NCBI RefSeq assembly: GCF_900108095.1
Contig: NZ_FNWL01000002.1
Location: 1,236,741 to 1,300,740 of the forward strand
Source: Natronorubrum sediminis
GTDB lineage: Archaea; Halobacteriota; Halobacteria; Halobacteriales; Natrialbaceae
Direction of reading: 5' to 3'
Length of the DNA: 64,000 bases
Within the stretch, counting starts at the first letter, position 1; each line of letters starts with the position of its first letter. The notes below the pieces were generated by a model, which saw only the letters and a list, made by a program, of their open reading frames with translations, was not told the origin of the DNA and ran no database searches. This document shows, in pieces, positions 43,344 to 52,097 of this stretch. The translations under genes were made by a program, and so were the position numbers.

Positions 43344-44327
43344 ATGCACACAGGACTCATGGTTACGTCGTTCGGTGACGTCGATCAGGCTGACGTCGCC
43401 GTCCGCGCGGAGGAGTTAGGATACGACGCCGTCTGGGCCGGCGAACTTTGGGGCGAGAGCAGCGTCGTCCAGCTCACCGAGATGGCCTGTCGAACCGACG
43501 AGATCGACCTCGGCACGGCGATCGTGAACGTCTACTCGCGGACGCCGGCCGTCCTCGCCATGACGGCCGCGTCGCTCCAGCGGGCGTCCGAGGGCCGGTT
43601 CACGCTCGGCGTCGGCACCAGCACGCCGAAGGCCGTCGAGGACCTCCACGGGATGGCCTTCGATCGGCCCGTCCGGCAAGCTCACGAAACCATCGAACTC
43701 GTCCGCGAGTTCACCGCCGCCGGCGGCGAGCCGGTCGCGTACGAGGGCGAACTGCTCGAGGCCGCGGACTTCCCCGCGCTCGACGTTCCGCTTTCGATCT
43801 ACCACGCGGGACTCGGCCCGGCGAACCGTCGCGTCGTCGGCCGTCTGTGTGACGGCTGGATTCCCCACAATATCCCCTTCTCGAAACTCGAGGAGGCCTT
43901 CGAGGAGGTCGCGAGCGCGGCTCGAGAACGCGAGCGAGATCCCGACGAAATAACGATCGCGCCGTACGTTCCCTCGGCCGTCAGCGAGGACCGAGCCGAG
44001 GCTCGAGAGACGCTGCGTCGACACATCGCCTACTACGTCGGCAGCGGCGAGGGGTACAGACGGGCGGCCGCGATGGCGTACCCCGACGCGGCCGAACGCG
44101 TGGCCGAAGCGTGGCGAAACGGCGACAACCGGGAGGCCGCAGCGGCCGTCACGGACGAGATGCTCGCGGATCTCGGCGTCGCCGGGACGCCCGAGGACGC
44201 GCGCGAACAACTCGAGACGCTCGTCGCCGAGACGGAGATCGATCACCCGATCGTCGTGGTTCCGGAACCGGCCTCGAGCGAAATTACCGAGGCGACGATC
44301 GACGCGCTGGCTCCGACGCACTTCTAG
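43344..44327 (+). CDS. LLM-class flavin/F420-dependent oxidoreductase
   Basis: This 327-residue luciferase-like TIM-barrel oxidoreductase starts MHTGLMVTSFGDVDQADVAVRAEELGYDAVWAGEL. It shows ETAIV-type strand residues (LGTAIVNVYSRTPAVLAMTAASLQ), the RFTLGVGTS loop and ANRRVVGRLCDGWIP. The pattern resembles methylenetetrahydromethanopterin reductase-like enzymes that use coenzyme F420. The true substrate is unknown. ATG 43344 is chosen over a long non-similar extension. It is convergent with the Gfo/Idh/MocA gene, only 11 nt apart. Confidence 0.88.
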   Translation: MHTGLMVTSFGDVDQADVAVRAEELGYDAVWAGELWGESSVVQLTEMACRTDEIDLGTAIVNVYSRTPAVLAMTAASLQRASEGRFTLGVGTSTPKAVEDLHGMAFDRPVRQAHETIELVREFTAAGGEPVAYEGELLEAADFPALDVPLSIYHAGLGPANRRVVGRLCDGWIPHNIPFSKLEEAFEEVASAARERERDPDEITIAPYVPSAVSEDRAEARETLRRHIAYYVGSGEGYRRAAAMAYPDAAERVAEAWRNGDNREAAAAVTDEMLADLGVAGTPEDAREQLETLVAETEIDHPIVVVPEPASSEITEATIDALAPTHF

Positions 44328-44338
44328 CCGGTGTTCGG

Positions 44339-45409
44339 TCAGTCGATGTCGACCCGGCGGCCCGTTTCGGCCGATTCGTAGGCCGCCTCGATCGCACGAA
44401 TGTCCGCCAGTCCGTCCTCGCCGTCGGGTTCGGGATCGGTCTCGGTGAGCACGCAGTAGCCGAAGTAGTCGAACTCCTCGCCGACCTCGTCGACCGGCAC
44501 CCCCGTGTACTCCATGCGGAGGTCGCCGCTCTCGACGATCATATCCTGCGGGACGACGCCGCCGAAGGGTGAGGCGATCGAGATCATCCCCTCGGTGCCG
44601 ACGATTTCGAGTCGGCTGCTCGCGTGGGCGTCGAAACTCGCCGTACAGGAGGCCGTCGCGCCCGTGTCGAACTCGAGTTGGAACGCGACGTGCTCGTCGA
44701 CTCGTTCGAAGGGGTCGCCACTCGAGTGGGTCGTCGCGTAGATTCCCGTCGGATCCTGCTCGAGGATAAATCTGGTCGTGTTGAGGGGATAGACGCCGAG
44801 GTCGACCAGCGCGCCGCCGCCGGCGAGGTCGGGATCGAGTCGCCAGGAGTCGGGGCTCGCCTCCTCCAACAGCGGGTGTGAGAACGCGCCGTGAACCTGC
44901 ACGACCTCGCCGAGGACGTCGTCACGGACGAGTTCGCGCGTCCGTCGAACCGTCGGCTCGGTCTGCAATCGGTAGGCAGTCATCAGTGTCACACCGGCGT
45001 CGCGGCAGGCGTCGACGATTCCCTGAGCGTCCTCGAGACTGGACTCGAGGGGTTTCTCGCAGATGACGTGTGCACCTCGATCGGCAGCCGCGTTCGCGTA
45101 GATGCCGTGGGTCGCGTTCGGCGTCGAGATGTAGACCGCGTCGTACGATTCCTCGTGGGTTCCGGCCAGGAATCCGTCGTAGTCGACGACGTGTGGGACG
45201 TCGAAGCGTTCGGCGACGGCTCGCGTCCGATCCGGCGAGCCGGTGACGAGCGTCGTCGTCTCGCAGTACGAACTCTCGGCGATGCCGGGAAGCGCTCGCG
45301 TTCGCGCGAATCCGCCGATCCCGATGACGGCGACGCGAACCGTCCCGTCGGGCGACTCGGTCTCCCAATCTCGTCGCGTGAAATCGACGAACGTGTCCTC
45401 GAGTTCCAT
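44339..45409 (-). CDS. Gfo/Idh/MocA oxidoreductase, resembling haloarchaeal D-xylose 1-dehydrogenase (Gfo6)
   Basis: The 356-residue NAD(P)-dependent sugar dehydrogenase has its Rossmann loop at VRVAVIGIGGFARTRALPGI (about 24-43). The catalytic EKP motif lies in AHVICEKPLESS, and the C-terminal sheet domain follows. The N-terminal FTRRDWE lead-in before the Rossmann fold is also present in haloarchaeal D-xylose 1-dehydrogenases. The specific substrate is a likely but not proven inference. It is divergent from the nad operon across a 204-bp spacer. Confidence 0.86.
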   Translation of the reverse strand: MELEDTFVDFTRRDWETESPDGTVRVAVIGIGGFARTRALPGIAESSYCETTTLVTGSPDRTRAVAERFDVPHVVDYDGFLAGTHEESYDAVYISTPNATHGIYANAAADRGAHVICEKPLESSLEDAQGIVDACRDAGVTLMTAYRLQTEPTVRRTRELVRDDVLGEVVQVHGAFSHPLLEEASPDSWRLDPDLAGGGALVDLGVYPLNTTRFILEQDPTGIYATTHSSGDPFERVDEHVAFQLEFDTGATASCTASFDAHASSRLEIVGTEGMISIASPFGGVVPQDMIVESGDLRMEYTGVPVDEVGEEFDYFGYCVLTETDPEPDGEDGLADIRAIEAAYESAETGRRVDID

Positions 45410-45613
45410 ACTCGTCCTACGAGCGACAGCGAAAAATCGTTAGTTCACAGCGTTCAGAGCGTCACGGCCGTCTACGTGTTCCGAACATCGATAACTGACT
45501 ATCGCGTATTCGAAGGCCGTATCCATCGATGGTATTCGACCGAAATGGTTGTTCGAAGGAAAAAGTTATTCAATAGAGCCATGTGATGTGAGACTACCCA
45601 AAAGTGACTCACG

Positions 45614-46747
45614 ATGGTGAAAATGGAAACCACAGCGCTGGACACCGATCTCAGTCTATTCAAATACGACTCCCTCGAGCAGTTGCCGCCTCGCTATCGG
45701 GATCTCGAGGAGGGAGAACGGACGAGACGTATCGAGACGGCACTCGGGGAACTCGGCGACGACGTCGTGATTCTCGGGCACAACTACCAGCGACGCGAAA
45801 TCGTCGAGCACGCCGATTTCGTCGGTGACTCCTACCAGCTTTCGAAAGAGGCGGCCAACGCGGACGCCGAGTACGTTGTCTTCGGCGGCGTGACGTTCAT
45901 GGCCGAGAGTGCGGACATCATCACGGACGACGAGCAGACGGTAATCCTTCCCAGCATGGAGGCGTCGTGTCCGATGGCCGGAATGGCCGAAGCGCTGCAG
46001 GTCGACGCGGCGTGGGCCGAAATTACCGCCGCCGCGCCCGAGGAGAACATCATCCCGATCACCTACATGAACTCGTACGCTGATTTGAAAGCGTTCTGTG
46101 CCAGTCAGGGTGGGTTGGTCTGTACGTCTTCGAACGCCCACAAAGCGTTCGAGTACGCCTTCGAGAAGGGCGATAAAGTCCTCTTTCTGCCCGACAAGCA
46201 CCTCGGCGAGAACACCGCCTACCGACTGGGCATGGAAGACGACATCGCCGAGTGGGACCCCTGGGACCCCGACGGCAAAGACGCCGCGGACGTCGCCGAG
46301 AGCAATATTATCCTCTGGGACGGCTACTGCCAGGTCCACGAGCGATTCCGTGTCGATCACATCGAGCAGGTTCGGGACACCCACGACGACGCAAAGGTTA
46401 TCGTCCATCCGGAGTGTCGCCGCGAGGTCGTCGAGGCCGCGGACAAAGCCGGCTCGACGGCGACGATCTGTGAAACGATCGAAAACGCAGCCCCCGGTGA
46501 CACGTGGGCCATCGGCACCGAAATCCACCTTACCGAGCACCTCGAGCGTTGGCATCCCGAGGTGAACGTCCTCCCGCTCTGCGGTGACGCCTGCATGGAC
46601 TGCAACGCGATGCGCCAGATCGACCCCAACTACCTGACGTGGGTCCTCGAGGAACTGGTCGAAGGCCGCGAACGCAACGTGATCGAGGTCGCCCCCGAGG
46701 AGAAAGAACTCGCGACCGTCGCCCTCGAACGCATGCTCGAGATCTAA
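45614..46747 (+). CDS. nadA: Quinolinate synthase A
   Basis: The 377-residue iron-sulfur enzyme condenses iminoaspartate with dihydroxyacetone phosphate to quinolinate. Visible features are VVILGHNYQRREIVEHADFVGDS near the start and the three cluster cysteines in PSMEASCPMAG, QGGLVCTSSNA and PLCGDACMDCNAMR. VIVHPECRREVVEAAD and GTEIHLTEHLERWHP are present too. The start is either ATG 45614 or ATG 45623; the difference is three residues and not resolvable by eye. It opens the nadA-nadB-nadC operon, with nadB starting 4 nt after the stop. Confidence 0.96.
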   Translation: MVKMETTALDTDLSLFKYDSLEQLPPRYRDLEEGERTRRIETALGELGDDVVILGHNYQRREIVEHADFVGDSYQLSKEAANADAEYVVFGGVTFMAESADIITDDEQTVILPSMEASCPMAGMAEALQVDAAWAEITAAAPEENIIPITYMNSYADLKAFCASQGGLVCTSSNAHKAFEYAFEKGDKVLFLPDKHLGENTAYRLGMEDDIAEWDPWDPDGKDAADVAESNIILWDGYCQVHERFRVDHIEQVRDTHDDAKVIVHPECRREVVEAADKAGSTATICETIENAAPGDTWAIGTEIHLTEHLERWHPEVNVLPLCGDACMDCNAMRQIDPNYLTWVLEELVEGRERNVIEVAPEEKELATVALERMLEI

Positions 46748-46751
46748 CACC

Positions 46752-48287
46752 ATGACGGAAACCTCATCCGACTACGACACCACAGACGTCCTCGTCGTCG
46801 GCAGCGGTATCGCCGGCTGTGCGGCCGCGTTTCAGGCCGCCCGGGGCGGTGCCGACGTCTGTCTGGTCACGAAGGCCGAACGCCCGGACGACACCAGCAC
46901 CGACTGGGCCCAGGGCGGTATCTCGACGACGCGGGACGACCCCGAGAGCCTCAAAACCGACATCCTCGCAGCCAGCGACGGGACCGCCGATCCCGACGCC
47001 ATCGACGTACTCGTCGAAAACGCCGACGACGCCGTCGAGGACGTGCTCCTCGAGACGCTCGAGATCCCCTTCGACGAAACCGCAGACGGCGCGTTCGACT
47101 ACACACGCGAGGCGGCACACTCCGAAAACCGAATTCTTCACGTCGACGCGGCGACGGGGACCCACATCCTCCGGCCGTTTTTGAACCACATCGACGATCA
47201 CGAGCGAATCGAGGTACGCCAGGATACGGCCGCCCTCGAGTTGCTCACCCACGAGGGGCGCGTCCACGGCGTCCTGACCGACGAGGTGGCGACGGGCCAC
47301 CCCGTCTGTGCGGGAACAACGATCCTCGCGACCGGCGGCATCGGCGCGCTCTACTCGCGCTCGACCAATCCCGACGACGCGACCGGCGACGGCATCGCCA
47401 TGGCCGCCCTCGCCGGGGCCGACGTCGCGGACCTCGAGTACGTGCAGTTTCACCCCACTGCGTACGATGGTGACGACCCGTTCTTGCTCTCGGAAGCCCT
47501 GCGCGGCGAGGGGGCCGTCCTGCGAAACGGGGACGGCGAGCGGTTCATGGCTGACTCCCACCCCGACGCCGAACTCGCACCCCGCGACGTCGTCGCCCGC
47601 GCCGTCGAGACCGAACGCGAGGCGACAGGCAAGGTCGTCCTCGACGTGAGCACCCTCGAGGGCGAGTTCGACGCCGAGTACCCCGCCCTCGCTCAGAAGT
47701 GCCGAGACCGAGGCATCGACGGCACCGAGATTCCGGTCGCCCCTTGCGAGCACTTTCTGTGTGGGGGAATCGACGTCGACGAGCGCGGGCGAACCTCGCT
47801 GGACCGACTCTACGCCGTCGGCGAGTGCGCTCGAACGGGCGTCCACGGCGCGAACCGACTCGCGAGTACGAGCCTGCTCGAGGGCCTCGTCTGGGGGCTG
47901 CGAGCGGGCGAGGATGCCGCGACTACGGACGCCGACCCCAAGATCGTCGAGACTCCTGACCTCCGCAACAGCGACCCCGAACTTCCAGAACGCTTCGCCG
48001 CCGAGAAAGCAATCCGACTCAGGCAGACGATGGACGAGTATCTGGGCCTCGAGCGAGACCCCGACGACATCGCCCGAGCGAGTGCCGTCCTCCGACGGCT
48101 CAAAGGCGAGGTCGACGCCTACGTCCGAACGCGGACCGCTCGAGACCTCTACGAACTCCGAAACGCCAGCGTCGTCGCATTGTTGATCGCACGTGCCGCG
48201 AGCGAGAACGGGGAGTCGGCGGGGTGTCACTACGTCGTCGAGGACTCGAGTGACGAACAAATGGCCGAACACCCAACCAGCGACTGA
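46752..48287 (+). CDS. nadB: L-aspartate oxidase
   Basis: The 511-residue FAD enzyme oxidises L-aspartate to iminoaspartate for NadA. The N-terminal dinucleotide motif is VLVVGSGIAGCAAAFQAA. It also has TDWAQGGIS (flavin/substrate loop), THILRPFLNHI, EYVQFHPTAYDG, and the conserved CEHFLCGGIDVDERGRTSLDRLYAVGE...NRLASTSLLEGLVWG block, with a helical C-terminal domain. It lies between nadA (4-nt gap) and nadC (5-nt gap), so the three are translated from one mRNA. Confidence 0.96.
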   Translation: MTETSSDYDTTDVLVVGSGIAGCAAAFQAARGGADVCLVTKAERPDDTSTDWAQGGISTTRDDPESLKTDILAASDGTADPDAIDVLVENADDAVEDVLLETLEIPFDETADGAFDYTREAAHSENRILHVDAATGTHILRPFLNHIDDHERIEVRQDTAALELLTHEGRVHGVLTDEVATGHPVCAGTTILATGGIGALYSRSTNPDDATGDGIAMAALAGADVADLEYVQFHPTAYDGDDPFLLSEALRGEGAVLRNGDGERFMADSHPDAELAPRDVVARAVETEREATGKVVLDVSTLEGEFDAEYPALAQKCRDRGIDGTEIPVAPCEHFLCGGIDVDERGRTSLDRLYAVGECARTGVHGANRLASTSLLEGLVWGLRAGEDAATTDADPKIVETPDLRNSDPELPERFAAEKAIRLRQTMDEYLGLERDPDDIARASAVLRRLKGEVDAYVRTRTARDLYELRNASVVALLIARAASENGESAGCHYVVEDSSDEQMAEHPTSD

Positions 48288-48292
48288 TCCAT

Positions 48293-49108
48293 ATGATCAC
48301 GAACGCACAGGTCGAACGCTGGCTCCGGGAAGACGTCGGCCACCACGACGTGACGAATCAGGTGCCCGGCGAGACGACGGGTCGACTCGTCGCGAAAGAA
48401 TCCGGCGTCGTCGCGGGACTCGAGGCGGCGACGGCCGTCTTCGAGTATCTCGGCGTCGACGTTCGCGACGCGCTCGAGGACGGCACCCGAATCGAACCTG
48501 GTGACGACGTCTGTCGCGTCGATGGACCCGCACGCGACGTCCTCCGGGGCGAGCGCGTCGCCGTCAATCTCGCCGGCCACGCTTCGGGCGTCGCGACGCG
48601 CACTCGTCGAGTCGTCGACGAGACGCGGGGCAAATCCGACGACGTGCGAATCGCCGCGACCCGAAAGACGACTCCCGGCTTGCGCGGCCTCGAGAAACGG
48701 GCCGTCTTCGCGGGCGGCGGCGACACGCATCGACTCGATCTCTCGCACATGGTGATGGTCAAGGACAACCACGTCGCCGAGATGGGCCTCGAGGGAGCCA
48801 TCGAGCACTTCCAGGAACGAACCTCCTTCGCAACGAACCTCGACGTGGAAGTCGAGACGATTTCGGACGCTCCGCGGGCCGCCGAGGCCGGCGCGGATGT
48901 CGTCTTGCTCGACAACCTGTCTCCCGGCGAGACGGCCGAAGCCGTGTCGTTGCTCGCTGACTACAGCGACGTGTTGACGGAGGCGAGTGGTGGCATTACG
49001 CTCGAGACGGTCGCCGACTACGCCGCGACGGGCGTCGACATCGTCTCGATGGGATCGCTCACTCACTCCGCGCCGTCGCTGGACCTGTCGTTTCGGACGG
49101 GCGAGTGA
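48293..49108 (+). CDS. nadC: Nicotinate-nucleotide pyrophosphorylase (carboxylating)
   Basis: This 271-residue quinolinate phosphoribosyltransferase closes the operon. The N-terminal domain includes WLREDVGHHDVTNQVPGE. The PRPP/quinolinate-binding core has ATRKTTPGLRGLEKRAVFAGGGDTHRLDLSHMV, the lysine in MVKDNHVAEMG, VEVETI, VLLDNLSP and the EASGGITLE and SMGSLTHSAPSLDLS loops. The start at ATG 48293 is 5 nt after nadB. Downstream, the aldehyde dehydrogenase gene has its own TATA-like box. Confidence 0.96.
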   Translation: MITNAQVERWLREDVGHHDVTNQVPGETTGRLVAKESGVVAGLEAATAVFEYLGVDVRDALEDGTRIEPGDDVCRVDGPARDVLRGERVAVNLAGHASGVATRTRRVVDETRGKSDDVRIAATRKTTPGLRGLEKRAVFAGGGDTHRLDLSHMVMVKDNHVAEMGLEGAIEHFQERTSFATNLDVEVETISDAPRAAEAGADVVLLDNLSPGETAEAVSLLADYSDVLTEASGGITLETVADYAATGVDIVSMGSLTHSAPSLDLSFRTGE

Positions 49109-49214
49109 GCGTCGACACCCACTCGAGGGCTGCTCGCTGCTGAGGGTAGGGTAGTTCCGTCCCGTTGCGCCTGCGCGTGTGTCCCTTTTCCACACTCGTC
49201 GGGAAAGATTGAGC

Positions 49215-50708
49215 ATGACGGACCTACCGTTAGCACCGGAGACGGGATGGAACGCACTGTACCTCGCGGGCGAGTGGACAGACCCTGACCACCGCGAGAC
49301 GATCACCGTCGAGAACCCCTTCACGCGCGAGGAGATTGCAACCGTTCCGGCCGGAACCGAGGACGACGTCGATCAGGCCTACGAACGCGCGGCCGCGGCC
49401 CAACAGGAGTGGGCCGACCAGCCGCCACAGGCTCGAGCGGGTGCGATCACCGCCGCACTCGAGTTCGTACGGGACCATCGCGAGGAGATTACGGAGTTGC
49501 TCGCCCTCGAGTCGGGTAGCACGCAGGTCAAGTGTGGTGCAGAACTCCAGACCGCGACGGGAATGATGCAACAGGCCGCGAGCTACCCCTTCCGGATGGA
49601 CGGGTCGCACAAGGGATCGACGATTCCCGGCAAGGAGAACGTCGTCGAACGCCAGCCTGCCGGCGTCGTTGGCGTTATCTCGCCGTGGAACTTCCCGCTG
49701 CACCTCTCGATGCGAGCAGTTGCACCGGCGCTCGCGACCGGAAACGCCGTCGTGCTCAAACCAGCCTCGAACACGCCCATTTCGGGCGGATTACTCCTTG
49801 CGCGCATCTTCGAAGAAGCCGGCGTTCCGGAGGGCGTCCTGAGCGTCGTCACCGGCCGCGGCTCGGAGGTCGGCGACGCGGTTTCGGACCACGAAGTTCC
49901 GCGCGTGCTCGCCTTTACCGGGTCGACCGAAATCGGCCAGCGCGTCGCCGCCAACGCGGCCGGGAACTGCGCGCTCCCCGCCCTCGAACTCGGTGGCAAC
50001 AACGTCCACGTCGTCACCGAGAACGCGGATCTCGAGCGCGCCGTCGACGGCGGTGTCTTCGGCTCGTTTCTCCACCAGGGTCAGGCCTGCATCTCGATCA
50101 ATCGTCATCTCGTCCACGAGGACGTCTACGACGAGTACGTTGACGCGCTCGCCGACCGCGCGGCGAGTCTGCCGAGCGGCGATCCGACCGACGAGGAGAC
50201 GGTGATCGGCCCGATCATCGACGAGAGCCAACGCGACCAGATCCTCGAGTACGTCGAGGAAACCGTCGACGAGGGTGCAACGCTCGAAACCGGCGGCGGG
50301 GCGGCCGACATCGACGAGGTCGCTGACTCGCTGGTCGTCGAACCGACGGTGCTCTCCGAGGCCGACAACGATATGGCCGCCGCGTGCAACGAACACTTCG
50401 GCCCCGTTGCACCAGTGATCCCCTACTCGAGTGACGAAGAGGCGATCGAACTGGCCAACGAGACGATCCACGGCCTCTCCGGATCGGTCCACAGCGAGGA
50501 TCTCGCGCAGGCTCGACAGATCGCCGACGGGATCGAGACCGGAATGATCCACATCAACGACCAGCCCATCAACGACGAGCCACACGTTCCCTTCGGCGGG
50601 ATGAAACAGTCGGGACTGGGGCGGTACAACGCCGACTCGATCCTCGAGGAACTCACGACGACGAAGCTGATCTCGATCCAGCGTGAGACCCGCGAGTATC
50701 CGTTCTGA
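49215..50708 (+). CDS. Aldehyde dehydrogenase (NAD(P)-dependent)
   Basis: This 497-residue aldehyde dehydrogenase superfamily member has GVISPWNFPLHLSMRAVAPALATGNAVVLKPAS at the cofactor site, FTGSTEIGQRVAANA, the catalytic glutamate in LELGGNN, and the catalytic cysteine in HQGQACISINRH. The C-terminal end has HFGPVAPVIPYSSDEEAIELAN and FGGMKQSGLGRYN. It resembles benzaldehyde/vanillin-type dehydrogenases, but a broad role on aliphatic or aromatic aldehydes is equally possible. TCCCTTTTCC about 27 nt upstream of ATG 49215 fits the TATA box of a leaderless gene. Confidence 0.92.
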   Translation: MTDLPLAPETGWNALYLAGEWTDPDHRETITVENPFTREEIATVPAGTEDDVDQAYERAAAAQQEWADQPPQARAGAITAALEFVRDHREEITELLALESGSTQVKCGAELQTATGMMQQAASYPFRMDGSHKGSTIPGKENVVERQPAGVVGVISPWNFPLHLSMRAVAPALATGNAVVLKPASNTPISGGLLLARIFEEAGVPEGVLSVVTGRGSEVGDAVSDHEVPRVLAFTGSTEIGQRVAANAAGNCALPALELGGNNVHVVTENADLERAVDGGVFGSFLHQGQACISINRHLVHEDVYDEYVDALADRAASLPSGDPTDEETVIGPIIDESQRDQILEYVEETVDEGATLETGGGAADIDEVADSLVVEPTVLSEADNDMAAACNEHFGPVAPVIPYSSDEEAIELANETIHGLSGSVHSEDLAQARQIADGIETGMIHINDQPINDEPHVPFGGMKQSGLGRYNADSILEELTTTKLISIQRETREYPF

Positions 50709-50730
50709 GAGGCACCACCGACGGGGGTTC

Positions 50731-50973
50731 TCAGCTGAACCACGAAAACAGGCGACTCCAACTCCAGACCACGAGCACGAAGAGGACGACAGCAACCAGC
50801 ACGTACAGCGGTAACGCGTCGGCTGCGGGGCCGTGTTCCGGCACGAGGTAGTCGATCCAGCCCGCTCGAGCGAGTACGACGACGAGCGCGGCGACGACTA
50901 ACGAGCCGACGACCACGGCGATCGCTACTCGGTTGTTCTCAACCCGTGATTGCGTCTGGTCCGATCCCGACAT
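50731..50973 (-). CDS. Small two-helix membrane protein
   Basis: This 80-residue protein has a polar N-terminus (MSGSDQTQSRVENN) and two hydrophobic helices (about 16-36 and 55-73) joined by a loop with AGWIDYLVPEHGPAAD. ATG 50973 is chosen. The family is not recognised; it may be a haloarchaeal transport accessory or toxin-like small membrane protein. It is convergent with the aldehyde dehydrogenase gene (22 nt between stops). Confidence 0.62.
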   Translation of the reverse strand: MSGSDQTQSRVENNRVAIAVVVGSLVVAALVVVLARAGWIDYLVPEHGPAADALPLYVLVAVVLFVLVVWSWSRLFSWFS

Positions 50974-51441
50974 CGATCGCTCGAGGATGCTACCAGTTCC
51001 GGACGTGAAACGGTTGCACCTGCACGTTCCATCGGCGATCAGGGAGCAGGTGTGCATTCGCCGTTAGGAACTCGACCGTCCTGACCCGATTCGTGAACAG
51101 CGATACTCGAGGAGAGTGCGTTCGCTCGAGTGGAGGGAACTAGAGTGGGTTGACGAAAAGGGGTGAGAATTGGCGAGAATTGGCGAGAGTCGGCGAGGGT
51201 TGGGATTTGAACTACGCGAAGACGGTCCAGAACGCTCGTTTCACTCGCGTTCGGGCTGCGACTTCTCTCGTTCATATCCCGCTTGTCGCATACACGACTC
51301 TCACAGTCGTTCGAGTCGGTATGCGAGGGTTGGGATTTGAACTACGCCGAGACGGTCGCCCTCGCTTCGCTCGGGCGCTGCGACTCGTTTACTTCAAATC
51401 CCGCTTGCCGCAGTTGCCACTCACGGGTGTTCGTGGCAACA
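50974..51441. repeat. 468-bp intergenic region with two tandem, structured tRNA-Leu-derived repeats
   Basis: No protein gene is seen. GCGAGGGTTGGGATTTGAAC occurs at 51193-51212, 51323-51342 and again inside tRNA-Leu (51443-51462); it is exactly the acceptor 3' strand and T-arm of that tRNA. After each free copy come the same four elements. Hairpin A has an 11-nt loop TCGYTTCRCTC (51230-51252 and 51357-51377). Next is CTGCGACT, then TTCAWATCCC, complementary to the T-arm part (51271-51280, 51393-51402). A terminal 12-bp hairpin B with one bulge closes the unit (51287-51325, 51409-51445). Stem sequences differ between copies but still pair. Confidence 0.7.
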
Positions 51442-51525
51442 TGCGAGGGTTGGGATTTGAACCCAAGGACCCCTACGGGAGCGGGTCTTAAGCCCACCGC
51501 CGTTGGCCTGCTTGGCTACCCTCGC
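51442..51525 (-). tRNA. tRNA-Leu (anticodon UAA)
   Basis: This is an 84-nt class II tRNA with acceptor GCGAGGG/CCCTCGC (A as discriminator base), an anticodon loop CTTAAGA giving UAA, a long variable arm, and a T-arm TTGGG-TTCAAAT-CCCAA. No CCA is encoded and no intron is present. It reads leucine UUA/UUG codons. Its 3' end is followed directly (toward lower coordinates) by the tandem repeats that copy that end. Confidence 0.93.
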
Positions 51526-51651
51526 GCAGAATGCACTCGTTCGTTGGCCATACGGTGGGATGTGCGTTTCGGTGTCGGCCGAGTGCGATCGAACGCGGCA
51601 AACACTCCAGCTCTACGGCGGGCGGTGCGTTTCAGGTCGACTCGAGAAACA

Positions 51652-51993
51652 CTACCAGTCGACGCTGAGCGTGCCGTCGCCGTGTGGATCCGGTGCGATC
51701 TCCTCGTCTGTCCGTCGGTCGACGACGTGGATACAGCCCTCGTCTTTCTTCGCAGGACAGATCTCCGCCGCACGAACGTTGTGCTCGAGGTCGTCCTCGT
51801 CGAAGAAGTAGGTGTTCGGCTTGGCGATTCCGGAGGCGATAGACATCTCCCAGTTGTCGCTGACCTCGGCGCACTTGCCTGCGCCGAAGCACTTGTTGGC
51901 CTCGAAGATGAGTTTGTAGGGCTTTTCCTCGATGGGCGGGGCGTCGCTCGAGCCAACGTCGCTCGCACGCTGGATACCGTCGTCGTCGCTCAT
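51652..51993 (-). CDS. Ferredoxin (single-cluster type)
   Basis: This is a 113-residue acidic protein. The cluster cysteines are C-x(5)-C in ANKCFGAGKCAEVSD (near 34-40), then AEICPAKKDEGCIHV near residue 80, which has the CPA...C end of 3Fe-4S/4Fe-4S ferredoxins rather than the 2Fe-2S halophilic type. The N-terminal 20 residues are an acidic extension. It would carry electrons for oxidoreductases in the cell; the partner is unknown. It is followed downstream by tRNA-Leu on the same strand. Confidence 0.82.
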   Translation of the reverse strand: MSDDDGIQRASDVGSSDAPPIEEKPYKLIFEANKCFGAGKCAEVSDNWEMSIASGIAKPNTYFFDEDDLEHNVRAAEICPAKKDEGCIHVVDRRTDEEIAPDPHGDGTLSVDW

Positions 51994-52097
51994 TGCTAGC
52001 CTATTCGACCGAGCCGACTTTCAGGTTACGGTCGCCGCGAACGAGGCCCCAGAGAATCATACTGAGACTGGAGTCGGTCACACTGAGACTGCGTGAG

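Noticed and set aside
46764..48272. 502-codon antisense frame opposite nadB
   Set aside because: It mirrors nadB codon bias and has no recognisable domain; nadB is certain.
51193..51342. Two additional tRNA genes or pseudogenes
   Set aside because: Only the acceptor 3' strand and T-arm are present; the D-arm, anticodon arm and 5' acceptor strand are missing, so they are 3'-end copies inside a repeat.
50974..51441. Integrated genetic element at tRNA-Leu
   Set aside because: The T-arm copies look like att sites, but the DNA between them is only about 100 bp and carries no integrase or cargo, so no element is present now.
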